Source: Pseudomonadota bacterium (GTDB taxonomy: Bacteria; Pseudomonadota; Gammaproteobacteria; Pseudomonadales; Oleiphilaceae). Taken from it: DNA of 64,000 nucleotides. Location of the stretch: the NCBI GenBank assembly GCA_002747395.1, contig PDPE01000025.1, positions 1-64,000 on the forward strand, in the 5' to 3' direction. Positions within the stretch are counted from its first letter, which is position 1. The number at the start of each line of letters is the position of its first letter. The position numbers and the translations under genes are program-made. Below, piece after piece: positions 33,056-42,178 of this stretch. Below the pieces are notes generated by a model that was given only the letters and a program-made list of their open reading frames with translations, was not told the origin of the DNA and made no database searches.

Positions 33056-34216
33056 TCAATTTGCTCTCATGTTCGTGCGTCTCAGGGGAATATAAATGTT
33101 AAATGCCGTATTGCCTGGCTCACTCTCACATTCCACAAGGCCACCATGCTGCCCGATAATGCTTTGTGTGATGGACAGGCCAAGCCCTGTGCCCCCGGCC
33201 CTGCCGCTGACCATGGGATAAAACAGGGTATGCAGCATATCATGGGGAATGCCGGGGCCGTTATCGATGATTTTGATCTGACAGACCAAACGATGGCGAC
33301 TCTGATCCAGGGTAAACTGGCGCAGTATCCGGGTTGCTATCCTTATGGTTGGAGGCGACCGCTCTGTGTTGTCAGTTGTGCTGTTGGTATTGGTGTTGGT
33401 ATTGGTACTGGCATTGGTGTCACTGTCCAGTGCCTGCATGGCATTTCGGGCAATATTGAGAAACGCCTGAATCAGCTTTTCCCTGTCGCCCTCAAACTCG
33501 GGAATACTGGGGTCGTAGTCTTTAACCAATGTGATAAGACCTCTGGACTCAACGCTGACAAGGTTGAATACCCGTTCCAGTATTTCATGCACGTTGATGG
33601 ACTCCAGCCGCACCAGATTGTTTGGCCCGGGCATTCGGTCAACCAGGTTTCTGAGGCGGTCAGACTCTTCGATGATAATACGGGTATATTCTTGCAGAGA
33701 AGGGTCCGGCAACGCCCGGTCGAGTAACTGTGCGGCACCCCGAATCCCGCCCAGCGGATTTTTGATTTCGTGTGCCAGGCCCCGAACCACAATACGCGAG
33801 GCTTCTCGCCGGGCTTGCATTTCGTCTTCGCGGCTGATGCGAATGAAGCGGTCGCGTGTCAGCAATTCCACCAGCAATTTGGCCCTGTTACCATCCTGAA
33901 ACGGGGTGACTGTGTAATCGACACTGATGGTGTTGCCTGAGTGCAGGTGTAGCCTGGCTTCACGCTTGGTATACGGAGTGTCGCCGTGCAAAGACTCCCT
34001 GATGGAAACAAGCACTTCTTTTGAATCAACGAATAATTCCTGGATGGACGTGCCTTTAAGGCGTTTTTCACTGGTTTCAAGCAGCATCTCCGCTGCAAGA
34101 TTCAGGTACACCACTTCCATATTGTCATTCAGCAGCACAACCGAGCTGGACAGGTTTTCCAGAATTTTTTTGTGTAAATTCTTCTGAACGTTCTTTTGTA
34201 AAATGCCGGGGAACAT
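33056..34216 (-). CDS. ntrB: Nitrogen regulation sensor kinase NtrB
   Basis: A 386-residue soluble histidine kinase counted from ATG 34216: PAS domain (about 15-125), HisKA with phospho-acceptor GLAHEIKNPLGG (H149), and HATPase with NIARNAMQAL and GGTGLGL. It donates phosphate to NtrC under nitrogen limitation and is turned into a phosphatase by PII protein. A low-complexity Asn/Thr/Ser stretch (ASTNTNTNTNS), encoded by a 6-bp repeat near 33380-33421, is inserted in the ATPase domain just after the N-box, where other NtrB have a short loop. The frame is open to 34264, but 34216 has AGAGG upstream. Confidence 0.95.
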   Translation of the reverse strand: MFPGILQKNVQKNLHKKILENLSSSVVLLNDNMEVVYLNLAAEMLLETSEKRLKGTSIQELFVDSKEVLVSIRESLHGDTPYTKREARLHLHSGNTISVDYTVTPFQDGNRAKLLVELLTRDRFIRISREDEMQARREASRIVVRGLAHEIKNPLGGIRGAAQLLDRALPDPSLQEYTRIIIEESDRLRNLVDRMPGPNNLVRLESINVHEILERVFNLVSVESRGLITLVKDYDPSIPEFEGDREKLIQAFLNIARNAMQALDSDTNASTNTNTNTNSTTDNTERSPPTIRIATRILRQFTLDQSRHRLVCQIKIIDNGPGIPHDMLHTLFYPMVSGRAGGTGLGLSITQSIIGQHGGLVECESEPGNTAFNIYIPLRRTNMRAN

Positions 34217-34318
34217 AGTCTCTACCTCTGCATTGACCTGAAAAACCGCAGCAGGCGTTAACATGGCGCAAGTGAGCAGTACGAATTGTGTGACAGGCCA
34301 TGTATCGTTATGTCAGGT

Positions 34319-34846
34319 TCAATGGCTCGATTTTTTCACTTTCACTGTCGGGCGGTGAATGGTAAACCTGTTGGTCGCGCTTCCCGTGACGTTGCCTGCC
34401 TTATCCTGTATCTGTACAGTGAGTGTGTGGCTTCCCCTGTCCAGGTGATTCAGCATGTGTTTTGATTGTGTTCCCTGATAAAGCCGACGTCCGTCAATCA
34501 GGTAGGAAATCCTGTGATTATCCTGCAGTTCCGGTTTGACTGCGACCTCAACCTGAAGGTTGCCAGATGGCGAGTGGAAGGCTGAATCCCTGGTCGGGCT
34601 GACGATCGTGACGGTGTAGCCGGAATTTGACCCTTTTGCCGGTTTCGCTGAATAGGCGTTGAAATTTTCTTTTTTGGGGAATGGCGTTGTTGGCAGTGGC
34701 TGGACACGGATTTTTTCAGCTTGCTCGACAGGTTCATCCCCGAAGTGAACGATGCCATTTTCGTCTACCCAGCGATACACCTCGGTTGCCTGGCTCAGGG
34801 TTGCACCGGAAAACAGGATGAAAAAAATAAATGGCAGTGTACGCAT
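34319..34846 (-). CDS. DUF4124 domain-containing exported protein
   Basis: A 175-residue protein with a signal peptide (LPFIFFILFSGATLSQA), then the DUF4124 motif VYRWVDENGIVHFGDEP and a C-terminal Ig-like/fibronectin-like domain (HTLTVQIQDKAGNVTG). The function of DUF4124 is unknown. A DUF4124 gene between glnA and ntrB is common in Gammaproteobacteria, so it may be expressed with the nitrogen genes. It begins about 70 bases after the glnA terminator. Confidence 0.8.
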   Translation of the reverse strand: MRTLPFIFFILFSGATLSQATEVYRWVDENGIVHFGDEPVEQAEKIRVQPLPTTPFPKKENFNAYSAKPAKGSNSGYTVTIVSPTRDSAFHSPSGNLQVEVAVKPELQDNHRISYLIDGRRLYQGTQSKHMLNHLDRGSHTLTVQIQDKAGNVTGSATNRFTIHRPTVKVKKSSH

Positions 34847-34913
34847 GGCAAGGCACCTTGTTCAGGGTTGTGCCAAACGGTTGCTGTCAGAGAGCGATCC
34901 ATCAGGCCGGTGC

Positions 34914-34943
34914 AAAAAAGCCGACGGGATTGTCAGCTTTTTT
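34914..34943 (-). terminator. Bidirectional-looking terminator after glnA
   Basis: AAAAAAGC (34914-34921) pairs with GCTTTTTT (34936-34943), with an inner GAC/GTC. On the minus strand the stem ends in a T-run, so it would stop transcription leaving glnA. A second long imperfect hairpin lies at about 34952-34980 next to the glnA stop. Confidence 0.7.
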
Positions 34944-34998
34944 GTCTGCTTCAGGTGACTGGCTGACTGCCAGACACCTGATTTTTGCGGGAGCAGGA

Positions 34999-36405
34999 TT
35001 AGCAAGAGTAATAGAGGTCAAACTCGACAGGGTGAGTGGTCATGTTCAAACGCTCAACTTCGTTACGCTTCAGTTCGATATAACCTGCAATCATATCTTC
35101 AGTGAAGACGCCACCCTTGGTCAGGAAGCTGTGATCGGCTTCCAGGCTGTCCAGAGCAGACTCAAAGGTCTCGGCGACCGTCGGGATATTCAGTGCTTCT
35201 TCTTTGGGCAGATCATACAGATCCTTATCCATGGCATCGCCAGGGTGGATCTTGTTCTGAATACCATCCAGGCCAGCCATCAGCATGGCTGCGAATGCCA
35301 GGTAGGGGTTCGCTGTCGGATCAGGGAAGCGCACTTCGATACGACGCGCCTTGGCGCTATTGACGAAAGGAATCCGGATAGAAGCAGAGCGGTTGCTTGC
35401 GGAGTAAGCCAGCATGACAGGTGCTTCAAAGCCGGGAACCAGGCGCTTGTACGAGTTGGTGGAGGCGTTGGTGAAGGCATTGATCGAGCGGGCGTGTTTG
35501 ATGATGCCGCCGATGTAGTACAAAGCGGTTTCAGACAGGCCGGCATAGCCGTCGCCAGCCATGATGTTGACACCATCTTTTTGCAGGGACTGGTGAACGT
35601 GCATACCGGAGCCGTTGTCACCAACAACCGGCTTGGGCATAAATGTGGCTGTTTTGCCATAAGCATGAGCCACATTGTGGACACAGTACTTGAGGATTTG
35701 CACTTCATCTGCTTTTTTGACCAGAGTATTGGCACCAACACCAATCTCACACTGACCTGCGGTGCCCACTTCGTGGTGGTGAACCTCGATTACAAGCCCC
35801 ATGGATTCCATTGCTGAACACATGGCACCACGCAGGTCGTGCAGGGAGTCAACCGGAGGAACCGGGAAGTAGCCGCCTTTAACGCCGGGGCGGTGGCCGG
35901 TGTTGCCGCCTTCAAATTCTTCGTGTGATACCCAGGCCGCTTCATCAGAGCTGACCGAGTACATGGCGCCGTTCATGTCGGTTTTCCATCGAACATCGTC
36001 GAATACGAAAAACTCTGGCTCAGGGCCAAACAGTGCGGAATCGGCGATGCCTGTCGAACGCAGGTATTCTTCTGCACGCTCCGCAACCGAGCGGGGGTCA
36101 CGCTCGTAGCCTTGCATGGTGGTGGGTTCCACGATGTCACAAGTGATATTGACGGTGGCGTCTTCTGTGAACGGGTCGAGAACACAAGTGCTGTCATCGG
36201 GCATAAGAATCATGTCAGATTCGTTAATACCTTTCCAGCCCGCAATGGATGAGCCGTCAAACATCTTGCCTTCTTCAAAAAAATCTTCAGAGATTTCAGA
36301 TACCGGAAGAGTGACGTGTTGCTCTTTACCGCGGCTGTCTGTGAATCGCAAGTCAACCCATTTTACATCGTTTTCCTGGATAAGGTTCAGGGTTTTCTCT
36401 GACAT
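34999..36405 (-). CDS. glnA: Glutamine synthetase, type I
   Basis: A 468-residue enzyme that makes glutamine from glutamate and ammonia with ATP. Signatures: FDGSSIAGW (49-57), metal and ATP residues in GPEPEFF (127-133), catalytic [10 protein letters not shown] (264-273), and the adenylylation Tyr397 in KDLYDLP. Full length for the family. GGAG lies about seven bases before the ATG. A sigma-54 promoter and two NtrC sites lie upstream (36653-36799), so nitrogen control by the nearby ntrBC is expected. The predicted 5' leader is about 236 bases. Confidence 0.98.
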   Translation of the reverse strand: MSEKTLNLIQENDVKWVDLRFTDSRGKEQHVTLPVSEISEDFFEEGKMFDGSSIAGWKGINESDMILMPDDSTCVLDPFTEDATVNITCDIVEPTTMQGYERDPRSVAERAEEYLRSTGIADSALFGPEPEFFVFDDVRWKTDMNGAMYSVSSDEAAWVSHEEFEGGNTGHRPGVKGGYFPVPPVDSLHDLRGAMCSAMESMGLVIEVHHHEVGTAGQCEIGVGANTLVKKADEVQILKYCVHNVAHAYGKTATFMPKPVVGDNGSGMHVHQSLQKDGVNIMAGDGYAGLSETALYYIGGIIKHARSINAFTNASTNSYKRLVPGFEAPVMLAYSASNRSASIRIPFVNSAKARRIEVRFPDPTANPYLAFAAMLMAGLDGIQNKIHPGDAMDKDLYDLPKEEALNIPTVAETFESALDSLEADHSFLTKGGVFTEDMIAGYIELKRNEVERLNMTTHPVEFDLYYSC

Positions 36406-36652
36406 AAGCTTACTCCGTATTTCCTGTTAATGTTTTCTGTTGAAACTGGTGTTTTTTGCGTTTGTTTCCGAGTCTGTTTCGCCGCTTTGTTCTGCGGGCT
36501 CGTTATACTCTCGATAGTCCTTGCCTTGCCTTGTTCTGCATTGCTATCTCTGCACTGCACTCGTATGGCCGGGTGAAAATCATACCATGACTTGCAAAGG
36601 TGCGCTCAATAATTTGGCTTCGGAAAACTCTTGTGCCAATGTTGCGAGTCAA

Positions 36653-36667
36653 GCAAACAGGGTGCCA
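36653..36667 (-). promoter_or_regulatory. Sigma-54 promoter of glnA
   Basis: On the minus strand TGGCAC (complement of 36662-36667), five bases, TTGC (complement of 36653-36656): a full match to the -24/-12 consensus with GG and GC ten bases apart. The predicted start is near 36641. Confidence 0.85.
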
Positions 36668-36753
36668 ACACAAAGAATGGTTGCTAATGGTTTGAAATAG
36701 AAAGAGAATTTGGTTGGGTTTCCGGGTGTGTGACTATTTTCAGGTTTTTTTGT

Positions 36754-36768
36754 GCGCCAATCCGGTGC
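36754..36768 (-). promoter_or_regulatory. NtrC-like binding site, proximal
   Basis: GCGCCA-ATC-CGGTGC matches GCACYA-N3-TGGTGC at 10 of 12 positions. Its centre is about 120 bases upstream of the predicted sigma-54 start of glnA. Confidence 0.7.
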
Positions 36769-36815
36769 AAGGCTGATTTTTCGGGCACGCAAATGGTGCG
36801 TGTGCCGGATTGGCG
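36755..36815. repeat. 11-bp inverted repeat spanning the NtrC sites
   Basis: CGCCAATCCGG (36755-36765) and its exact reverse complement CCGGATTGGCG (36805-36815) enclose both NtrC-like sites; an inner GGCAC/GTGCC pair (36784-36788 and 36802-36806) surrounds the distal one. Single strands could fold into a long stem. Confidence 0.6.
36785..36799 (-). promoter_or_regulatory. NtrC-like binding site, distal
   Basis: GCACGC-AAA-TGGTGC matches the consensus at 10 of 12 positions. Its centre is 31 bp, three helical turns, from the proximal site; in E. coli glnA the two strong sites are about the same distance apart. Confidence 0.7.
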
Positions 36816-36888
36816 TATGCTTTTAAGAGGTTGTGTAAAAATTGCTCTGTCTTGTCAGGTTTTGATAGGTTTTAAACGGTCATTTGAG

Positions 36889-36894
36889 TATAAT
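36889..36894 (+). promoter_or_regulatory. -10 box of the typA promoter
   Basis: Perfect TATAAT at 36889-36894, 33 bases before the typA start. The -35 is weak (TAGGTT at 36866-36871 at 17-bp spacing, or TTGATA at 36862, too far). The rest of the 520-base glnA-typA interval holds the regulatory sites listed and no gene. Confidence 0.55.
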
Positions 36895-36927
36895 CCGCGG
36901 TTTTTGTAGCAAGCAGGCTGAAATAGA

Positions 36928-38739
36928 GTGATTGATAACTTAAGAAACATTGCGATTATTGCCCACGTTGACCACGGTAAAACCACGCTGGTAGACAAAT
37001 TACTGCAGCAGTCCGGCACCCTTGAAAGAAAGGAGCAGGAAGGTGAGCGGGTAATGGACTCGAATGACCAGGAAAAGGAGCGGGGCATTACCATTCTGGC
37101 GAAAAATACCGCCATTACCTGGAATGATTACCGCATCAACATTGTGGATACACCGGGACATGCCGATTTTGGTGGTGAGGTGGAACGTGTGCTTTCCATG
37201 GTGGATTCTGTCCTGCTGCTTGTGGATGCAGTGGACGGCCCCATGCCCCAGACCCGTTTTGTGACCCAGAAAGCGTTTGAGCAAGGCTTGAAGCCTATCC
37301 TGGTGATTAACAAGATTGACCGGCCTGGTGCCCGTACGGATTGGGTCATGGGTGAAGTGTTCGACCTTTTTGACAGGTTGGGAGCGACGGAAGAGCAGCT
37401 GGATTTTCCCGTCATTTATGCTTCTGCGCTGAATGGTATCGCTGGTGATGACCCGGAAAACATGCATGAGGACATGACGCCGCTGTTCGATATGGTGATC
37501 AATAATGTTCCCGCCCCTTCGGTAGACCCCGAAGGGCCTTTTCAAATGCAGATATCATCACTTGATTACGATCCCTATGTGGGTGTTATCGGTATTGGCC
37601 GGATTTCTCGCGGCAAGCTGAAGCCCGGTACGTCTGTGACACTGGTTGACCGGGAGGGTCAATCCAGAAATGGCCGGGTGCTGGAAGTCAAAGGCTTTAT
37701 GGGGCTGCAGCGGGTTATTGTGGATGAAGCCTCTGCCGGGGACATTGTCTGTATTTCGGGAGTTGACAAACTGAATATATCCGACACCCTGTGCAGTCCT
37801 GATGCGGTTGAAGCCTTGCCTCCACTGAAAGTGGATGAGCCTACCATCACCATGACGTTTCAGGTAAATGACTCACCATTTGCCGGCAAGGAAGGCAAGT
37901 ATGTGACCAGTCGCAATATCAAGGATCGGCTGGACAAGGAATTGATTCACAACGTGGCCCTGCGTGTTGAGCCCGGTGAAACGCCTGAAAAATTCCGGGT
38001 GTCCGGGCGCGGCGAATTGCATTTGTCGGTATTGATCGAAACCATGCGTCGAGAAGGCTTTGAACTGGGTATTTCGCGACCGGAAGTGGTGCAAAAAGAA
38101 GTGGATGGCGAAATTCACGAACCCTTTGAGTATGTGGTGATCGATGTCGAGGAGCAGCATCAGGGCTCGGTTATGGAGGAAATGGGGAATCGTCGGGGTG
38201 AGTTGAAAAACATGACACCGGATGGCAAGGGACGTGTCAGGCTGGAGTTTATTGCTCCGGCACGCGGGCTGATCGGTTTTCGCTCCCTGTTTCTGACGCT
38301 GACCTCGGGATCAGGTATCATTACCAACGTATTTGATCATTACGGCCCGGCCAAACCAACAGAGCTGGCTTCCCGCATTAATGGTGTATTGGTCTCGATG
38401 GTGAATGGCAAGGCGTTGGGGTATGCCCTTTACAACTTGCAGGATAGGGGGCGAATGTTTATTGACCCGGCTACCGAAGTTTATGAAGGCATGATTATCG
38501 GCTTGCATAGCCGTGATAATGATCTGGTCGTCAATCCGACCAAAGCGAAGCAGTTGACCAATATACGGGCTGCAGGTAGCGATGAAAATATCGTTTTGAC
38601 CCCGCCTGTCAAACATACACTCGAACAGGCACTCGAGTTTATCGAAGACGACGAGTTGGTCGAGGTGACACCCGCATCGATCCGGTTACGGAAGAAGTTC
38701 CTGAAAGAGCATGAACGGAGAAGAGCCGGTAAATCCTGA
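36928..38739 (+). CDS. typA: Ribosome-associated GTPase TypA/BipA
   Basis: A 603-residue translational GTPase: G1 [10 protein letters not shown] (12-21), G2 RGITI, G3 DTPGHADFG, and NKID. EF-Tu-like domain II, EF-G-like domains III and V, and the BipA-specific C-terminal domain follow, in the normal length. It binds ribosomes and helps large-subunit assembly and stress or cold adaptation. The start is GTG 36928, since no ATG lies in frame nearby. It is divergent from glnA, the usual arrangement in Gammaproteobacteria. Confidence 0.97.
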   Translation: MIDNLRNIAIIAHVDHGKTTLVDKLLQQSGTLERKEQEGERVMDSNDQEKERGITILAKNTAITWNDYRINIVDTPGHADFGGEVERVLSMVDSVLLLVDAVDGPMPQTRFVTQKAFEQGLKPILVINKIDRPGARTDWVMGEVFDLFDRLGATEEQLDFPVIYASALNGIAGDDPENMHEDMTPLFDMVINNVPAPSVDPEGPFQMQISSLDYDPYVGVIGIGRISRGKLKPGTSVTLVDREGQSRNGRVLEVKGFMGLQRVIVDEASAGDIVCISGVDKLNISDTLCSPDAVEALPPLKVDEPTITMTFQVNDSPFAGKEGKYVTSRNIKDRLDKELIHNVALRVEPGETPEKFRVSGRGELHLSVLIETMRREGFELGISRPEVVQKEVDGEIHEPFEYVVIDVEEQHQGSVMEEMGNRRGELKNMTPDGKGRVRLEFIAPARGLIGFRSLFLTLTSGSGIITNVFDHYGPAKPTELASRINGVLVSMVNGKALGYALYNLQDRGRMFIDPATEVYEGMIIGLHSRDNDLVVNPTKAKQLTNIRAAGSDENIVLTPPVKHTLEQALEFIEDDELVEVTPASIRLRKKFLKEHERRRAGKS

Positions 38740-38822
38740 CAGGGTCGGCACAACCGGGGGGGTTGCCCCCGGGGCGGTTGATGAACCGAAGGGCGGCTCA
38801 CTGAAGCGAGCGTATTGCAGTG

Positions 38823-38857
38823 AAAGGGAGAGAACGATTAGTTCCGCTCCCTTTTTT
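38823..38857 (+). terminator. Rho-independent terminator after typA
   Basis: AAAGGGAG (38823-38830) pairs with CTCCCTTT (38847-38854), with an inner GAAC/GTTC, then a T-run. A GC-rich hairpin at about 38749-38780 precedes it. Confidence 0.8.
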
Positions 38858-38994
38858 GCGTTATAGTTTCTCCCTACTTGAAAAAAACGGGAAGTCTTGG
38901 TCTTATAGTCGGGGATATTCCCATACAGAAAGAACAGGTCTTTGAGCCATTTTTGAGCCATTAATATTAATGATAAGAGAATGACAAGCAGGTT

Positions 38995-39957
38995 ATGTTG
39001 ACACTATACCCGGAAATCAAACCGAACAAAGAGTACCGTCTGAAGGTTGATGACATGCATGAGTTGTATGTTGAGGAATCGGGTAATCCGAAAGGAATTC
39101 CGGTGTTGGTTGTGCACGGAGGGCCAGGCGCGGGTACCGAGCCCTATCTCCGTCGCTTTTTTGATTCCGAGCGCTTCCGCATTATTCTCTTTGATCAAAG
39201 GGGGGCCGGCAAATCGACACCCCTGGCGGAACTGAAAAACAATACTACGGCACACCTGTTGGCAGACATGGAGAAGATTCGCGCATTGTTACATGTCGAT
39301 AAATGGCTTTTGTTTGGTGGTTCCTGGGGTTCCACGCTAAGTCTGGTGTATGCACAGAGTTACCCGGAGCAGGTGCTGGGTCTGATATTGCGAGGCATCT
39401 TTCTGTGCCGGGATCAGGATTTTCACTGGTTCTACCAGGAGGGCGCTTCCAGGGTCTTTCCTGATCACTGGGAGTCTTTTGTCGAGCCTATCCCCGAGAG
39501 TGAACGTGATAACCTGATGGAAGCCTACTATCGGCGACTTACCAGCAATAATGAGCTGGAACAGATGCAGGCAGCGAAAGCCTGGTCGATCTGGGAAGGG
39601 CGATGTGCAACCCTGCACCCGAACCGGAAAGTCGTCGATCACTTTGGCCACCCCCATATTGCCATTGCGTTGGCACGCATCGAATCACATTATTTTGTCA
39701 ACAGGATTTTTTTAAAGGACAATCAGATACTGTCCGAAGCTCACAAGCTGAAAAATATTCCCGGTATTATCGTGCATGGTCGCTATGATATGGTTTGTCC
39801 CCTGGATAATGCGGTAGCATTGAAAAAACACTGGGAAACTGCCGATTTAAACATTATTCGTGATGCGGGGCATTCGGCCACAGAGCCTGCAATTATTGAT
39901 GCGCTGATCAAGGCCTGCGAAAAAATGAGTGAAAGATTTGGTTCTGATTTTTTATGA
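38995..39957 (+). CDS. pip: Prolyl aminopeptidase (proline iminopeptidase)
   Basis: A 320-residue alpha/beta hydrolase of peptidase family S33. Signatures: HGGPGAG (41-47) near the oxyanion hole, FDQRGAGKS (66-74), nucleophile S110 in GGSWGS, D265 in GRYDMV and H293 in DAGHSA complete the triad. It removes N-terminal proline from peptides in the cytoplasm. It starts at ATG 38995, 138 bases after the typA terminator. An 11-bp tandem pair TTTGAGCCATT (38941-38962) lies just upstream. Confidence 0.92.
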   Translation: MLTLYPEIKPNKEYRLKVDDMHELYVEESGNPKGIPVLVVHGGPGAGTEPYLRRFFDSERFRIILFDQRGAGKSTPLAELKNNTTAHLLADMEKIRALLHVDKWLLFGGSWGSTLSLVYAQSYPEQVLGLILRGIFLCRDQDFHWFYQEGASRVFPDHWESFVEPIPESERDNLMEAYYRRLTSNNELEQMQAAKAWSIWEGRCATLHPNRKVVDHFGHPHIAIALARIESHYFVNRIFLKDNQILSEAHKLKNIPGIIVHGRYDMVCPLDNAVALKKHWETADLNIIRDAGHSATEPAIIDALIKACEKMSERFGSDFL

Positions 39958-40023
39958 CATGTCAATCGAATTTGGTGTAACTGTCTGGTTTTAGTGTGAA
40001 AGTTCTAAATCACGGGTGTACTC

Positions 40024-40077
40024 TTTTGGGTGAGGTGATGGTTTTGGGTGAGGTGATGGTTTTGGGTGAGGTGATGG
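40024..40077 (+). repeat. 18-bp tandem repeat before dtd
   Basis: Three perfect copies of TTTTGGGTGAGGTGATGG at 40024-40041, 40042-40059 and 40060-40077, in the spacer between pip and dtd. Confidence 0.9.
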
Positions 40078-40129
40078 TCTTGAGCAGGACTTCGGGTAAG
40101 GCAGCGCTGCCGCCGATGGGATCTACCCT

Positions 40130-40567
40130 GTGAAGGGGTTGATTCAGCGGGTCTCTTCTGCGAGCGTGGTGATCGAGGGTAGTACAGTCGGGGAGATCGG
40201 GCAGGGTTTGTTGTTGTTTTTGGGTATCGAACGAATGGATACCGAAGAGTTGGCTCACAAAATGCTGAGAAAGGTGTTGTCGTATCGCGTGTTTGCTGAC
40301 GACCAGGGCAAGATGAACAGGAGTTTGTCTGACGCAGGGGGGGGACTTCTGGTGGTATCCCAGTTTACCCTGGTTGCAAACACCGCAAAGGGGTCACGAC
40401 CGGGTTTTTCGTCCGGTGCTTCGCCGGAACTCGGGGAGAGGCTGTACGACTGCTTTCTCCGGCAGGCCAGGTTGGTACACCCCGTGGTGGGATCTGGAAT
40501 TTTTGGTGCGGACATGCAGGTGAGTTTGACCAACGACGGGCCGGTGACCTTTCTTTTGGAGGTTTAA
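40130..40567 (+). CDS. dtd: D-aminoacyl-tRNA deacylase
   Basis: A 145-residue enzyme of normal length. It begins MKGLIQRVSSASV, carries the catalytic-site motif SQFTL and the cross-subunit Gly-Pro motif NDGPVTFLLEV at the C-terminus. It hydrolyses D-aminoacyl-tRNA and glycyl-tRNA(Ala), keeping D-amino acids out of proteins. GTG 40130 is the only start that gives the full conserved N-terminus. In many Gammaproteobacteria pip and dtd are neighbours. Confidence 0.96.
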   Translation: MKGLIQRVSSASVVIEGSTVGEIGQGLLLFLGIERMDTEELAHKMLRKVLSYRVFADDQGKMNRSLSDAGGGLLVVSQFTLVANTAKGSRPGFSSGASPELGERLYDCFLRQARLVHPVVGSGIFGADMQVSLTNDGPVTFLLEV

Positions 40568-41164
40568 ATAAGGGTTCGCTGGTATTGAATTCAGCTTTTT
40601 ACAAAATGATACGAAAAATTTCATAAAGAAAATTTGCATAATTTAACAGAGTGTATTACACCTTAATTACAGGTATTGGTTTAAATCACGACGCTAACCC
40701 TTTGTTTTCACGGTGTAACGACATTTCGTTTGCGGGTTCTTGACAATGGGTTCCTGATAAATGGGTTCTTGATAAACGGGAGGAGGGTGTAACCAGATAC
40801 AAGTGTAACCGGATACAAGTGAGAAATTTCCTGGTGTGATATCGTAACGTTTCAGTTTGTTTGGGGTTTGTTTGTCCTGTAATGATTTACCTGATCAGAA
40901 TCAAGGCAAAAACCCGGGATTTTGAGAAAACTGGTTGAGGGACGGGTATCACGTTTGTGTTGTACGATTTTAGTAGCAGTTTTCGACTAAAGTTTGATTT
41001 GGTTGTGCGTTTTTTCACAAGAAATGATTGGAATATGTCACAAAAATGGCATATGGTTTTAACATAAATGCGGGCGATAGTGCGCATAATAATAAAGAGT
41101 ACAAGGGCCTGGCCCGAATACTTCATAATAGAAGTTAACTTTTAACTCACAAAAGGAAGACGAA
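40568..41164. other. 597-base non-coding interval before the porin
   Basis: No supported gene. It holds two tandem duplications: TGGGTTCYTGATAAA twice (15 bp, 40747-40776) and a 16-bp unit GTGTAACCRGATACAA twice (40787-40818). AT-rich sequence follows. A -10-like CATAAT at 41124-41129 and a purine-rich ribosome site AAAGGAAG before the ATG support a porin leader of about 30-40 bases. A long upstream region is common for regulated porins; no operator can be named. Confidence 0.5.
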
Positions 41165-42076
41165 ATGAAAAAGACTCTGATCGCTTCAGCTATAGCAGCT
41201 GTGACTCTATCTGCAAATACCTTTGCCATGGACCCGACAACAGAACTGGCTGAGCGCCTGGACGCCATGCCAACTTTTTACGGGAATATTCAGTTGGCTT
41301 TTACAGCTACTGATAATGGTGATAACTGGGATGAAGATTTTTTCGATAATGGATCAACCCTCGGTGTCAAGCATTCTCATGAAATATCTCCAGGCCTGGA
41401 AGGCTTCCTGAAAGCTGAATTCGAATTTGATGCGGATGATAAAAAAGCATCCTCAGGTCTGAGTAAGCTTGATGAAGCTTATATCGGTTTGAAAGGTGAC
41501 TTTGGTAAGGTCTGGTTCGGTACTGATGATAGTGCGTATGAAAATGTCGATGTGATCAACCATAACGAGGCCATTGGTATCGCGGGTGATTTGGCTGGCG
41601 TACACGAGGGTGACACCTTGCAGTACAAAACACCCGAAATAGCTGGTGGTCTGGCGGTTCAGCTTACCTTTGAGATGGAGTCTTCAGCGAAGCATGATGG
41701 TGCGATTTCTATTGAATATGCGATGGATGGTATTACGTTGATTGGTGCTTATGCACTGGCTGACGAGGGTGATGATGCCTATGGTCTGGCCGTGACAGCA
41801 GAGTTGGGCGATATTACGGTCGCTGCCCAGTTTGAAAACGAGGATGACATCAATCTGTATGGTGTCAATGCGGTTTTTGTTATGGGCGACAATCAGTTTG
41901 CCGCCGGTGTTGCCTATGCGGACGATGATACTGATGAAGTACTGGGCATTTCGGGCCAGGCATTACACAATCTGTCGGACAATATGTATGTGTACGTGGA
42001 AGGGTATTACGAAGACGTGGATAGCAGAAAGGATGCAGAGACCTCTTTGGCTTTGGGTGCAACTTACTCATTCTAG
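41165..42076 (+). CDS. Acidic outer-membrane porin (Gram-negative porin family)
   Basis: A 303-residue beta-barrel protein. Signal peptide (KKTLIASAIAAVTLSANTFA), then TFYGNIQLAF, GSTLGVKHSHEIS and LDEAYIGLKGDFGKVWFGTDD, the typical start of general porins, and a final aromatic ATYSF. It is rich in Asp and Glu and poor in basic residues, so the surface or the channel is strongly negative, a trait seen in marine bacteria. Substrate preference cannot be read from sequence. AAAGGAAG is a strong ribosome site just upstream. Confidence 0.9.
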   Translation: MKKTLIASAIAAVTLSANTFAMDPTTELAERLDAMPTFYGNIQLAFTATDNGDNWDEDFFDNGSTLGVKHSHEISPGLEGFLKAEFEFDADDKKASSGLSKLDEAYIGLKGDFGKVWFGTDDSAYENVDVINHNEAIGIAGDLAGVHEGDTLQYKTPEIAGGLAVQLTFEMESSAKHDGAISIEYAMDGITLIGAYALADEGDDAYGLAVTAELGDITVAAQFENEDDINLYGVNAVFVMGDNQFAAGVAYADDDTDEVLGISGQALHNLSDNMYVYVEGYYEDVDSRKDAETSLALGATYSF

Positions 42077-42110
42077 GCTTGCCTGATTCAGTACAGGTTA
42101 GTCCCTGTAG

Positions 42111-42143
42111 AAAAACCGGTGCCCCGTGTGCCGGTTTTTTTTT
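42111..42143 (+). terminator. Rho-independent terminator after the porin
   Basis: AAAAACCGG (42111-42119) pairs with CCGGTTTTT (42131-42139), then a T-run. Confidence 0.9.
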
Positions 42144-42178
42144 GCTGGCTGTTTTAGAGAAGGAAAGAAAATATAGTA

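Noticed and set aside
34952..34990. Hairpin next to the glnA stop as the main terminator
   Set aside because: It is imperfect and on the minus strand is not followed by a T-run; the stem at 34914-34943 fits better.
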